Assembly (NCBI GenBank): GCA_964623885.1
Contig: CAZUVM010000128.1
Span: 1-39,642, forward strand
DNA length: 39,642 nucleotides
Reading direction: 5' to 3'
Source of the DNA: CAZUVM01 sp964623885
GTDB lineage: Bacteria; Verrucomicrobiota; Verrucomicrobiia; Limisphaerales; UBA8199
The notes under the pieces: generated by a model
Databases searched by the model: none
The model's input: the letters and a program-made list of their open reading frames with translations, nothing else
Told to the model about the DNA's origin: nothing
Program-made: the position numbers and the translations under genes
Shown: positions 14,997 to 23,605 of the stretch, piece after piece
Layout: each line of letters starts with the position of its first letter
How positions within the stretch are numbered: the first letter of the stretch is position 1

Positions 14997-16460
14997 CTAC
15001 TTGGTTGAGGCAGCTTTCGCTACTGTTTCCTCCAACTGATCTTTCGCAGTCTGGACGGTGGCGCGATGGCGTTGGACCTCGCGGTCAATATCGGCAACCA
15101 CGTCGGGATGCTGGCCGGCCACATTGAAGCGTTCGCCGGGATCGGCACCAAGTTGGAATAATAAAGGGGGATCATGTGGCGCGGGCGCATCAGGACCGTA
15201 CCCGGAACGTGTGACAAAGTGAGCTTTGTAAGCCCCCTTGCGCGCCGCGTAAAGCTGTGTTCCGCGATAATAAAAGAAAACTTCGCGGGGGCTGGCGCCT
15301 TTCCCGAGCAGCACCGGGGAAATATCGAGGCCATCAATCTCCCGGTCGCCAGGCACGGAAAGCCCAGCCAGCTTAAGGCTGGTCGTGAAGAGATCCATCG
15401 TACAGGCCAACTCGTGAGTGACCACCCCAGCGGGCACGCGTCCCGGCCACCAGGCAATACCAGGCTCACGCATTCCGCCTTCCCAAGTAGAGCCCTTGCC
15501 ATCGCGCAAAGGGCCCGCCGAACCGCCCGCCTCGCCCTGAGTCAACCAAGGTCCATTATCACTGGTGAAGAACACGAATGTGTTCCGGTCCAGGCCTTCC
15601 CGGCGCAATTCTTCGAGCACCTGGCCAACACTCCAATCGACTTCCTCAACCACGTCGCCATACAACGCACGGCGGCTCTGCCCTTTCAACTTGCCGGACG
15701 CGAACAGAGGCACATGCGGAAAAGTGTGAGCCAGGTAAAGAAAGAAAGGACCTCCGCGATGTTCCCGGATGAATTGGAGTGACTGCTCAGTGTAGCGCCG
15801 CGTCAGTGTGGTTTGATCGGCGGGTTGTTCGATCAGTTCTTCGTTGCGGAAAAGTGGAGCCGCCCACCATTCGGGGTCCTGGTCGAGCCGCTGGGTGGCG
15901 CCTGGAGGAGCAGCGGGTGTGGGATTCATGTCGTTTGAGTGCGGCAGGCCGTAATAGAAATCAAACCCGTGGCGCCTCGGGTGATGGGCAGGATCGTTCA
16001 TGAAATTGCCCAAGTGCCATTTGCCGATGCAGGCGGTAGCGTAACCGCCCTGCTTCAACGCCTGGGCGAGTGTGATTTCGCTGGCCGGGAGTCCGCCCGC
16101 GGCGTCCCGGCGGAGGACTCGGTGTCGGTCGTCGCACATGCCGCTGCGAATTGGGTAGCGACCGGTCATCAGCGCGGCTCGGCTTGGAGTGCACACTTCG
16201 CCCGCGGAATAGAAATCTGTGAATCGCAAACCCTGGGAAGCCATCCGGTCCAGGTTGGGTGTGCGAATGCTCGGGTGGCCATAGCAACCCAGGTCACCCC
16301 AACCCAGGTCGTCGGCCAGAATGATAATGATATTGGGTCGGGGAGCGCTTGTGGTCTCGGCTGCCATAGCGCTTCGGGCTATTAAGAGAACGAAGAGAAG
16401 CAGCAGCGCCACAGAAACCGGGAACCAACAGCAATAGGCCCAGGATTGGCTGTGCTTCAT
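14997..16460 (-). CDS. Secreted sulfatase (arylsulfatase A-like)
   Basis: Formylglycine-dependent sulfatase expected to remove sulfate esters from a sulfated glycan or small molecule in the periplasm or outside. From the ATG at 16460 (487 residues) there is a signal sequence (FPVSVALLLLFVLLIARSAMA), the metal-binding N-terminus PNIIIILADDLGWGDLGCYG, the C-x-P-S-R maturation motif VCTPSRAALMTGRYP with Cys90, and later HWHLG/FFTSDNGPW-type active-site segments (GKWHLG, FFTSDNGPW). The C-terminal subdomain holds TWEGGMREPGIAWWPG. An upstream extension to 16577 lacks signal character. The start is 1 nt after the panC stop, so translation is probably coupled. Substrate cannot be predicted; Verrucomicrobiota often carry many such enzymes. 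Confidence 0.92.
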   Translation of the reverse strand: MKHSQSWAYCCWFPVSVALLLLFVLLIARSAMAAETTSAPRPNIIIILADDLGWGDLGCYGHPSIRTPNLDRMASQGLRFTDFYSAGEVCTPSRAALMTGRYPIRSGMCDDRHRVLRRDAAGGLPASEITLAQALKQGGYATACIGKWHLGNFMNDPAHHPRRHGFDFYYGLPHSNDMNPTPAAPPGATQRLDQDPEWWAAPLFRNEELIEQPADQTTLTRRYTEQSLQFIREHRGGPFFLYLAHTFPHVPLFASGKLKGQSRRALYGDVVEEVDWSVGQVLEELRREGLDRNTFVFFTSDNGPWLTQGEAGGSAGPLRDGKGSTWEGGMREPGIAWWPGRVPAGVVTHELACTMDLFTTSLKLAGLSVPGDREIDGLDISPVLLGKGASPREVFFYYRGTQLYAARKGAYKAHFVTRSGYGPDAPAPHDPPLLFQLGADPGERFNVAGQHPDVVADIDREVQRHRATVQTAKDQLEETVAKAASTK

Positions 16461-16461
16461 A

Positions 16462-17313
16462 TCAAAGCCGAGCGTTGTCGATGAGACGGGTGCGACCGAT
16501 GAATACGGCAAGAGCCAAATGCACGCCGCGGCGGACCTGTTTGGCAGGAACGAGCGTTTCCGGATCGAAGAATTCAACGTAATCTACGCGCGCGGCGCGT
16601 TGGCACTCGATGAATTCCTTCAGCTCCGCTTTAAGCCGTCTTGCGGGTAGCGAACGGTGACGGCCCACGGCCGCGTCAGCTTTCTCAATCGCACGCCACA
16701 GCACGACTGCCTGCGTGCGCAAATCACCTTCCAGGTATTTGTTACGCGAACTCATCGCCAGGCCATCTTCCTCCCGATAGGTAGGCGCGACGACAATCTT
16801 AAGAGGGAAATTCAAGTCACGGACCATGCGGCGGACGATGGCCGCCTGCTGGTAGTCTTTAGCGCCAAATACGGCAAGCTGAGGTAAGACAAGGTTGAAC
16901 AGCTTGGCAACTACTGTGGTTACTCCGCGAAAGTGCGTGGGCCGTGAGGCACCTTCCATGCCTTTTGAAAGCGATTCTTCGAGGACGTATGTGCTCGCGT
17001 CGGCGGCGTACATTTCGGTGTCGGCCGGCGCAAAGACAACATCCACACCAGCGGCCAGGCAAAGGCGTGTATCGCGCTGAAAGTCACGCGGGTAGCGCGA
17101 GAAATCTTCGGCCGGTCCGAACTGTGTGGGGTTGACGTAGATACTGACGACGACCTTGCCGCGCCGGCCGACCTGCCGGCGAGCGCGCTGCACGAGGCTG
17201 AGGTGCCCCGCGTGCAGATAGCCCATGGTGGGCACCAGACCAACGCTCAGGCCGTTTCGCTGCCAGCCCAGCGCTATGCTTTGCATCTTCCGGGCAGACC
17301 GGATGATTTGCAT
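16462..17313 (-). CDS. panC: Pantothenate synthetase (pantoate-beta-alanine ligase)
   Basis: Joins pantoate and beta-alanine with ATP to make pantothenate, the CoA precursor. The 283-residue protein shows VPTMGYLHAGHLSL (HxGH with His34 and His37), SIYVNPTQFGPAEDFSRYPR, GAKDYQQAAIVRRMVRDLN and SSRNKYL, all standard PanC positions for ATP and pantoate binding. No panB or panD is nearby. It is the middle gene of glutaredoxin-panC-sulfatase on the minus strand; the gap before it is 66 nt and the sulfatase starts 1 nt after it. Confidence 0.97.
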   Translation of the reverse strand: MQIIRSARKMQSIALGWQRNGLSVGLVPTMGYLHAGHLSLVQRARRQVGRRGKVVVSIYVNPTQFGPAEDFSRYPRDFQRDTRLCLAAGVDVVFAPADTEMYAADASTYVLEESLSKGMEGASRPTHFRGVTTVVAKLFNLVLPQLAVFGAKDYQQAAIVRRMVRDLNFPLKIVVAPTYREEDGLAMSSRNKYLEGDLRTQAVVLWRAIEKADAAVGRHRSLPARRLKAELKEFIECQRAARVDYVEFFDPETLVPAKQVRRGVHLALAVFIGRTRLIDNARL

Positions 17314-17379
17314 CGCGCGAAAGTGCGGCAGGCGTGCCGACCTGGCAACTGAAAACAGGATTGCGGAGGAAGAGGCGGC

Positions 17380-17718
17380 TCAGCGCCGGAACTGCAGCGG
17401 CGAAGAATCGTGCACTTCGTTCGCGCAGGGCTGGTTCGTCGGAGCATCGGCCGGCCGGTCGTTCGCCTGCACCAGTCCATGGCTGACCAGGTACGCTTCG
17501 ACCTCTTCGCCGCTGATATCCGCGAGCATGTGACCGTCCACCACGACACAAGGGCTGAGCATTTGCCCGCTTTTTTCGATCATTTCCTGCCGCTGGGCGG
17601 GATCGTTGATGATGTCACGGTCTTCGAAAGGCAAATCGTATTTGCGGAGAACGGCGCGGACGCCCTGGCTCCAGCCGCAAGAGGGCTTCAGGTAAGCGAT
17701 AACTTTCGGTTTATTCAT
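17380..17718 (-). CDS. Glutaredoxin-family protein (monothiol CGWS motif)
   Basis: Small thioredoxin-fold protein, 112 residues. It starts KVIAYLKPSCGWSQGVRAVLRKYDLPFEDRDI, where the redox-active motif C-G-W-S has a single Cys like monothiol glutaredoxins (CGFS). The cis-Pro loop reads GQMLSPCVVVDG. Roles could be thiol transfer or Fe-S carriage; a second Cys is found only next to the cis-Pro. A tail of about 25 residues (from ANDRPADAP) is polar and variable, beyond the usual domain. It is divergent from the glycerate kinase gene (96-nt gap) and is the first gene ahead of panC. Confidence 0.85.
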   Translation of the reverse strand: MNKPKVIAYLKPSCGWSQGVRAVLRKYDLPFEDRDIINDPAQRQEMIEKSGQMLSPCVVVDGHMLADISGEEVEAYLVSHGLVQANDRPADAPTNQPCANEVHDSSPLQFRR

Positions 17719-17814
17719 AATTCAGTAATGCTTAATCCTGCCACAGGGAGGCCCAGAGATCAAAGCCGTTTCTTACCACGTCCACGATTGACTTCGGCCG
17801 TGGTACTTTGGACT

Positions 17815-18936
17815 TTGGAAACCCTGAACGTTCTCATCATCCCGGACAAGTTCAAAGGCACCCTAACTGCAGGCAAAGCGGCCGCGGCGCTGGCCCGCGG
17901 CTGGCTCCAGGGGAGGCCGAAAGATAATCTGGAACTTCTGCCGATGACCGATGGGGGTGACGGGTTCGGCGAAACCTTTGGCCAACTGCTCAAAGCAAAC
18001 GCCCGCAATGCCCGCGCGGTGGATGCCGCCGGGCGTAAAAGCCGGGCGCTCTGGTGGTTTGATCCGGAGACCAACACAGCAATCATTGAGTCGGCAAAAG
18101 TCATCGGTCTGGCGACACTGCCACGGCGTCGCTTTCATCCTTTTGAGCTCGACACTTACGGACTAGGGATGGTGCTTGGTGCTGCAGCGCGGGCCGGCGC
18201 GCGACGTTGTTTGGTGGGCCTGGGTGGCAGCGCAACCAATGACGGCGGGTTCGGTATGGCGCGCGCCCTTGGCTGGGAGTTTTTGGATCAAAGCGGTCGC
18301 AAAATCAAACAATGGACGGGGTTGGCGAAACTCGAGCGCGTAAGTCAAACGCGCCGGCGCCAGTGGTTTCGCGAGCTGCAGGTGGCTGTCGATGTTGCAA
18401 ATCCGTTACTGGGTTCGCGCGGAGCAAGCAGGGTTTACGGTCCTCAAAAAGGGCTCAAGCCAATAGATTTCGGGCAGGCAGAGCGGGCATTGCGGCGCTT
18501 GTCTCACGTCATGCAGCGCGAGACAGGAGTTGATTGCGGGCGGGTCGCCGGTGCCGGAGCAGCCGGCGGTTTGGGATTTGGGTTTCTGGCTTTTTTGGGT
18601 GCTGAACTGGTTTCCGGTTTCGCATTGTTCGCTCGGCAAACGAGGCTGGAATCGCGGCTAATTAAGGCTGACCTGGTCATCACCGGCGAGGGTGCTTTGG
18701 ATCGATCAACGCTCATGGGCAAAGGGGTTGGTGAGATAGCGAGGTGGTGCAAAAAGTTCAAAATCCCATGCCTCGGCGTTGCGGGACAATTTGTGGATGA
18801 TACGAAGCTCAGGGCATGGTTCACTCGAGTGTTCGGGCTGACAGACCTCGCTACATTAAGTGGGGCAAAGGCAAGACCATCGTTCTGGCTGGAACAAGTG
18901 AGTAAAAGGCTGGCCGGAGAATGGCCAGACGTATAA
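17815..18936 (+). CDS. Glycerate kinase (GlxK/GarK type)
   Basis: Phosphorylates D-glycerate using ATP, usually giving 2-phosphoglycerate in this family. The core begins NVLIIPDKFKGTLTAGKAAAALARGW, corresponding to the family start (IAPDSFKGSLSA), followed by PMTDGGDGFGET, LVGLGGSATNDGGFGMA, GAGAAGGLGFGFLAFLGAEL and ITGEGALDRSTLMGKGV. The frame remains open far upstream, but that part is antisense to the glutaredoxin gene. The start is therefore taken as TTG 17815, giving 373 residues; GTG 17800 or CTG 17824 are alternatives and no clear ribosome binding site settles it. The gene is divergent from the glutaredoxin-panC unit and is followed by the HTH-MBL gene after 84 nt. Confidence 0.88.
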   Translation: METLNVLIIPDKFKGTLTAGKAAAALARGWLQGRPKDNLELLPMTDGGDGFGETFGQLLKANARNARAVDAAGRKSRALWWFDPETNTAIIESAKVIGLATLPRRRFHPFELDTYGLGMVLGAAARAGARRCLVGLGGSATNDGGFGMARALGWEFLDQSGRKIKQWTGLAKLERVSQTRRRQWFRELQVAVDVANPLLGSRGASRVYGPQKGLKPIDFGQAERALRRLSHVMQRETGVDCGRVAGAGAAGGLGFGFLAFLGAELVSGFALFARQTRLESRLIKADLVITGEGALDRSTLMGKGVGEIARWCKKFKIPCLGVAGQFVDDTKLRAWFTRVFGLTDLATLSGAKARPSFWLEQVSKRLAGEWPDV

Positions 18937-19020
18937 GTGGGACGGCCATCGCCCAGACAGACTATCTGCGCGCCAATTCGCGCACTTGCGCGATGTTTTG
19001 AGGCAGGTACCTTTTGCCAC

Positions 19021-19842
19021 ATGAACTTGGAAGATCATTTGGGGGACATTATTCGCAAGGCGCGAATGATGTCAGGGGTCTCGCCGGAAGCGACTGCTCG
19101 AGCAGGCGGTTTGAGCGAGGCTGAGTTGCAAGCGCTGGAAGATTCGGGAACCGTTGTGAAAAACGCCAATTGGGCTGCGCTGGCTTCGACTATTGGTTTA
19201 AATGCAGCGGCCCTGGAGAGTATCGCCAAAGGCTGGCACCCAACAGAAAACGATCTAGGCGCCTGGCGCGAGCTACGCTGTCTGACAAGCGCCGGGGAAG
19301 GGATGACGGTAAACAGCTATTTGGCTTGGGACGAGGTGTCGCGAGAGGCGGCGGTCTTCGACACGGGTTTTGAATCGAAATCGATTATTGAGGCGATCCG
19401 CCAAAACGAACTACAGCTTCGGCACATTTTCATCACGCACTCTCATCACGATCACGTGGCTGGGTTAACTTCCCTGCGCGAACAATTTCCAAAGGCACGC
19501 ATCCACTCGAGCTCCCGAAACGCGCCGGTGGATCAACGGAACAGGGCTAACGATTTCATCCACCTGGGCAGCCTGCGAATTACCAATCGCGACACCCCTG
19601 GGCACGCCGAGGATGGCACGACCTATATCATCGGGACGTGGCCGGAAGATGCTCCGCACGTGGCAATCGTGGGGGATGCGATTTTTGCAGGCTCGATCGG
19701 GCGCGGAAATCAGAGCTGGGACCTGGCCCGGCAAAAGGTCCGTGAACAGATCTTTTCTTTGCCGGCCGACACTCTCATTTGCCCCGGCCACGGGCCGCTA
19801 ACCACAGTGGCGGAGGAAAAGCAGCACAACCCGTTCTTCTAA
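19021..19842 (+). CDS. XRE-type HTH fused to metallo-beta-lactamase-fold hydrolase
   Basis: 273-residue two-domain protein. Residues 1-75 look like an XRE/Cro-type helix-turn-helix (LGDIIRKARMMSGVSPEATARAGG then ALEDSG and LASTIGLNAAAL). From about 85 on it is a glyoxalase-II-like metallo-beta-lactamase domain: THSHHDH at 139-145 (His140, His142, Asp144, His145), TPGH, IVGDAIFAGSIGR and CPGHGPLTTV. The full set of ligands suggests a working two-metal site. Start ATG 19021 gives the intact HTH; the frame extends to 18937 without support. The reaction is unknown: hydrolysis of thioesters, sulfur dioxygenase activity and others are possible. The N-terminal HTH is unusual for this superfamily and suggests either DNA binding or a recycled dimerisation domain. 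Confidence 0.8.
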   Translation: MNLEDHLGDIIRKARMMSGVSPEATARAGGLSEAELQALEDSGTVVKNANWAALASTIGLNAAALESIAKGWHPTENDLGAWRELRCLTSAGEGMTVNSYLAWDEVSREAAVFDTGFESKSIIEAIRQNELQLRHIFITHSHHDHVAGLTSLREQFPKARIHSSSRNAPVDQRNRANDFIHLGSLRITNRDTPGHAEDGTTYIIGTWPEDAPHVAIVGDAIFAGSIGRGNQSWDLARQKVREQIFSLPADTLICPGHGPLTTVAEEKQHNPFF

Positions 19843-19988
19843 GCTCAGGGCCGACAGGCCAATATCCTGAAAAATCGACGCCCTGACGCGCCGATGGTAT
19901 ATTGGTGAGGAGGATTCACGGAAGCTCCAACCGTATAAACATACGATAGCTAAATTGGCTTAAAAGAAGCACTCCTATTGGAACGAGC

Positions 19989-20014
19989 GCATCCGATATC
20001 CGCGCCGCGGATGC
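19989..20014 (+). other. Hairpin in the leader of the GH71/99-like gene
   Basis: GCATCCG and CGGATGC pair as a 7-bp stem around a 12-nt GC-rich loop. The hairpin ends 21 nt before the ATG at 20036 and just before the ribosome binding site GGAAG. It could be a regulatory or stabilising element. The rest of the 193-nt gap (19843-20035) shows no gene. Confidence 0.35.
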
Positions 20015-20035
20015 TTATCAAGCGGAAGAATAATC

Positions 20036-22939
20036 ATGTCAATTCAAGCAATATCCGGGTGCGGGGAAAATCGAATGCGCGCAATCCAATGGATGGTGCT
20101 GTTTTGGATTGTGCAGGCCGGTTCGGTGTTTGGGTTGAATTTTAGCGTGCCGATCGCATCGCTGACGAACCACAATACGTCAGCGTATCCAGCCTACAAT
20201 CAGTCCAATTTCGGGGCCAATTTTGGGACGACGACGTGGGTAAACCAGAACGGCACAACCATGCCGGTCGATCCGAGCAAAATGGATGAGTCGTTAAACC
20301 CGATCACACCGGGGCACGTTTCCAAGACGGACGTGCATACGCTCATTCCCAGCCGCCCGGATCTTCGATGGTTTGCGCACGCCACTCCGTGGTTTGGCAC
20401 CACTTCGCACATCAACATCGGTTTGACCAACGATACAACCGCCTATGTTGCGGCCATGATCACGGACATGAAGAACCGTGGGTTCAACGGCGTAGTGATC
20501 GATTGGTATGGCCAGGGCCACAGCACAGACGGCGTGACGCAAAAAATAAAATCGTATTTGGCGGGGATCCCAGGAAACAAGTTCACCTATATCATCATGG
20601 TCGATAAAGGCGTCGTGGGCGGAACGAGCACGAACAATCTTGTGACGCAGATCCAATATTGCCAGAGCCAGTATTTCAACGACACAAATTATGAACACGA
20701 GGCTTTCGCGGGCGGGAAACCGATCCTCATGTTTTTCGGCGTTCGCTCTGCTTTGGGAGCAACACAGATGTCGGACCTGAAGGTAGAAACCGGCGGCAAT
20801 ATGGTTTGGGTGGAACAAGGGACCGGCTATCTATCCGAGTCGTGGGAAGACGAGTGTTTTGAGTGGACGCATGAATATGATACGGGAGTCAATTACAGCG
20901 ATCCGTTTAATCTGGCAGCGGTAACGGGGCCGTACGGCACGATCCAATCCTCGGGAAAAAAGGCATTCGGGGCGATGTGCGGAAATTTCAATGGAACGCT
21001 TACAAAATCAGTTAGCTGGTCGATGGGCAAATACCTTCCGTCCAGCAACGGGCTCTGCACGATCGCAAGGGCGGCCGCCATCAATTCAGCCATTTTTCCT
21101 AACATGACCCGGATGCAGTGGACCACTTGGAGCGATTGGGAAGAGGGAACGGAAGTGGAAGCCGGAATCGAGAACAACTTCGCGGTCACAGGTCAGTTCA
21201 GTTCGCCCAATCTGTTATCATGGACAGTTACGTCGGGAGACGAGCGGACGATCGATCATTATGAGCTTTACGCCTCTACCAACGGAACGACGACGGCGTA
21301 TCTGGGTTCGGCGCCCGCCGGGGTATATCAGACCAATGTTGCCGTGGCCGGTCTGGGCCCCGGCAACTATCAACTTTATGTGGATGCAATTGGGAAGCCG
21401 TGCATCCGCGATCACCTGAGCCAACCGGTCTCGGCTGTCGTCGGGACCGCACCGGTTCTGTCATCAGATGTGCAACCGCTTTACCAGGTGGTTTGGCAAG
21501 GCGACCCGGTCGTTTTCTCGGTGACGGCGGGCGGCCTCGGGCCCTTTAGCTATCAATGGACGCTGAATGGCCAGAACATCGATGGCGCAACAAACTCCGG
21601 CTATTCGTTCTCAGCTCTCGCAGGGACGAACTATTACCGGGTCACCGTCAGCAACAGCCGGGGCGGCGTGTATTCCAGCATCGGAGAAGTGGTTGGTGTT
21701 CCGGGGATTTTCTTGAACTCTTCGAACTATAACTCTATGCAGATCACTTTCGGCGGGTACACCAATACGGCCGGCGTTACCAATTTTCCGGTGCTGGTCC
21801 GCTTGAGCACGAATATTCCAGGGTTCGCTTACTCGCAGTTCATTTCGCCTGGCACCGGTGCCGACCTCCGGTTTACGGCAGAAAACGGAAGGGAATTGCC
21901 ATTCCAAATCGATGAATGGAATCCGTCCGGCGAATCTCAGGTGTGGGTGCAAGTGCCGGTAATTTCGAGCACGAACGACTTTATCACGGCGTACTGGGGC
22001 AATGCACAAGATAGCGCTGTGCAGTCGTGGAACACAAACGGTCTGGTGTGGACGACACTAAACGGTTCGAACAGTTTCCTGCTCGTTTATCATCTGAGTC
22101 AGAGTGGATTCCCTTTTGTGGACAGCACCCTGCTGTACCCCGCCACCTCGGGTATTGCGCCGGCTCCAACCAGCGGGGTTGTCGGGCACGGCTGCGTGTT
22201 CAACGGCACGTCACAGTTTCTCAACGCCGGCCTGGTGAACGTAGGCAAGAGCTTCACTCTGTCAGCCTGGGTCAACATTTCGCCGACAATTATGAATGAA
22301 CAAACCATTTGGTGCAACAAGCAGGGCGGCTGGAATACAGCCGGGTTTGATTTTTATGTGAACAGCTACCAAACCAATGATGGCATTGTTTACTTCGATA
22401 CCGCGGACGGAGTGGGGGGCGACGTTTCGCCCAGAACCGCGGCGCATGCCGTAAGCTTCGGGCAATGGCATCTGCTTACCGGCACGATGGACGGGATCAA
22501 CGGCACGGTGCGGGTTTATATCGATGGTGTGGACCAAACAGTTAACAGCGGTGTCGATACGGCGTTCCAGGTGACCAATTATGTGCGTTGTGGCGCGCTA
22601 TTGACAGGCACTCCGGGTTCGAGTGGCGGTTTATGCTTCAACGGAGGTATGGATGAGGCGCGAATAGAAAGTGGTATTCGTTCGCCCGCCTGGGTGTGGG
22701 CGAGTTGGGCAACCGTCGATAATGGGGCTTTTGCGGCGTACGGGAGCATTCAACCTCCCACTGTGATACTCCAATACCAAAATATTGCGGGGCAACTGAT
22801 GCTGACGTGGGCGACCGGCGCGCTGCAATCAGCACCGACAATCGCAGGTCCGTACAATAATGTAACCGGAGCTTCAAGCCCTTACGCGCCGCCTGTGACA
22901 AATACCCAGCAATACTTCCGGGTCAAGGTGCGGCCATAA
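20036..22939 (+). CDS. Secreted GH71/99-like protein with Ig-like, DUF2341 and LamG-type domains
   Basis: 967-residue multidomain extracellular protein. A signal peptide (RAIQWMVLFWIVQAGSVFG) is followed by a region (about 35-378) like GH71/GH99 TIM-barrel enzymes: RPDLRWFAHATPWFG, then MITDMKNRGFNGVVIDWYGQG and MQWTTWSDWEEGTEVE. Next come a fibronectin-III-like segment (about 380-468), an Ig-like domain (480-557, SYQWTLNGQNIDGATNS), a DUF2341 domain (567-664, PVLVRLSTNIPGF ... FQIDEW), a LamG/concanavalin-type lectin domain (about 693-888) and a short C-terminal domain LMLTWATGALQSAPTIAGPY ... YFRVKV common in secreted PVC-phylum proteins. Probably degrades or binds an alpha-linked or other complex polysaccharide. 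Start ATG 20036 has GGAAG 7 nt upstream; ATG 20075, with GGGG upstream, would begin the signal peptide directly. It stands alone, with no transporter nearby. Confidence 0.72.
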   Translation: MSIQAISGCGENRMRAIQWMVLFWIVQAGSVFGLNFSVPIASLTNHNTSAYPAYNQSNFGANFGTTTWVNQNGTTMPVDPSKMDESLNPITPGHVSKTDVHTLIPSRPDLRWFAHATPWFGTTSHINIGLTNDTTAYVAAMITDMKNRGFNGVVIDWYGQGHSTDGVTQKIKSYLAGIPGNKFTYIIMVDKGVVGGTSTNNLVTQIQYCQSQYFNDTNYEHEAFAGGKPILMFFGVRSALGATQMSDLKVETGGNMVWVEQGTGYLSESWEDECFEWTHEYDTGVNYSDPFNLAAVTGPYGTIQSSGKKAFGAMCGNFNGTLTKSVSWSMGKYLPSSNGLCTIARAAAINSAIFPNMTRMQWTTWSDWEEGTEVEAGIENNFAVTGQFSSPNLLSWTVTSGDERTIDHYELYASTNGTTTAYLGSAPAGVYQTNVAVAGLGPGNYQLYVDAIGKPCIRDHLSQPVSAVVGTAPVLSSDVQPLYQVVWQGDPVVFSVTAGGLGPFSYQWTLNGQNIDGATNSGYSFSALAGTNYYRVTVSNSRGGVYSSIGEVVGVPGIFLNSSNYNSMQITFGGYTNTAGVTNFPVLVRLSTNIPGFAYSQFISPGTGADLRFTAENGRELPFQIDEWNPSGESQVWVQVPVISSTNDFITAYWGNAQDSAVQSWNTNGLVWTTLNGSNSFLLVYHLSQSGFPFVDSTLLYPATSGIAPAPTSGVVGHGCVFNGTSQFLNAGLVNVGKSFTLSAWVNISPTIMNEQTIWCNKQGGWNTAGFDFYVNSYQTNDGIVYFDTADGVGGDVSPRTAAHAVSFGQWHLLTGTMDGINGTVRVYIDGVDQTVNSGVDTAFQVTNYVRCGALLTGTPGSSGGLCFNGGMDEARIESGIRSPAWVWASWATVDNGAFAAYGSIQPPTVILQYQNIAGQLMLTWATGALQSAPTIAGPYNNVTGASSPYAPPVTNTQQYFRVKVRP

Positions 22940-23013
22940 GCTGTTTCCGGTAAAAGCACGCTGATTGGTTTGTCTGGGAGTCCTACTCAGCCTCTTTTCT
23001 TCAGGAAAACCTA

Positions 23014-23042
23014 TTGACCTCACCTGGAGCGGTTGCTAGGTT
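23014..23042 (+). promoter_or_regulatory. Candidate sigma-70 promoter before ilvH
   Basis: TTGACC (23014-23019) and TAGGTT (23037-23042) are separated by exactly 17 nt. The -35 matches 5/6, the -10 3/6. Transcription would start near 23048, at the foot of the hairpin covering the ilvH ribosome binding site. Confidence 0.4.
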
Positions 23043-23047
23043 TCGCA

Positions 23048-23063
23048 CCCCGTTTGTTCGGGG
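23048..23063 (+). promoter_or_regulatory. Hairpin covering the ilvH ribosome binding site
   Basis: CCCCG-TTTGTT-CGGGG forms a 5-bp GC-only stem with a 6-nt loop. Its 3' arm is the G-rich ribosome-binding sequence 3 nt before the ATG at 23067, so folding would hide it. It may act as a translational switch for ilvH. Confidence 0.4.
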
Positions 23064-23066
23064 ATT

Positions 23067-23552
23067 ATGCGACACACCATATCAGTGCTGGTGGAAAACA
23101 AGTTCGGCGTGCTGACACGCGTCGCCGGGCTGTTTAGTGGTCGGGGCTATAACATTGACTCGCTCAACGTTGCGCCGACGCACGACCCGACGGCATCGCG
23201 GATGACGATCGTCACGCGCGGCGATGACGCCACAGTGGATCAAATCGTCAAGCAGCTCAATAAGCTGGCAGACGTGATGAAAGTGCAGGATTTCCGTGAG
23301 GGCGAATATGTGGATCGCGAACTGGTGCTCGCTAAGGTTTCGGTGGATTCCAAAACCCGCGCCGAAGTGATGCAGATCACGGACATTTTCCGTGCAAAAA
23401 TTGTCGATGTCCAACCCAAGACCCTGACCATTGAAGCCACGGGCAACGAGAGCAAGATCGACAAGTTTTTGGACTTAATGAAAACATTCGGGATCGTGGA
23501 TCTAACCCGCACGGGCAAAGTGGCGATGCCACGGAAACAGGAAGTCAAATAG
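23067..23552 (+). CDS. ilvH: Acetolactate synthase small (regulatory) subunit
   Basis: Regulatory subunit activating acetolactate synthase and giving valine feedback inhibition. The 161-residue protein has an N-terminal ACT domain (RHTISVLVENKFGVLTRVAGLFSGRGYNIDSLNV), with the glycine-rich loop where valine binds, and a C-terminal domain (AKVSVDSKTRAEVMQI...ATGNESKIDKFLDLM). The catalytic ilvB/ilvI gene, usually directly upstream, is absent; a secreted glycan protein is there instead. It is followed by ilvC after 53 nt. A candidate promoter and a ribosome-binding-site hairpin precede it. Confidence 0.96.
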   Translation: MRHTISVLVENKFGVLTRVAGLFSGRGYNIDSLNVAPTHDPTASRMTIVTRGDDATVDQIVKQLNKLADVMKVQDFREGEYVDRELVLAKVSVDSKTRAEVMQITDIFRAKIVDVQPKTLTIEATGNESKIDKFLDLMKTFGIVDLTRTGKVAMPRKQEVK

Positions 23553-23605
23553 GCTGAACCGCTGCACTGTCGTGCTGCGATACCAAATTCTGAGATACAA
23601 AAACT

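Noticed and set aside
17410..17814. Open frame extending the glycerate kinase gene upstream by about 135 codons
   Set aside because: It is antisense to the glutaredoxin gene and lies before the conserved kinase N-terminus, so it is an uninterrupted shadow frame.
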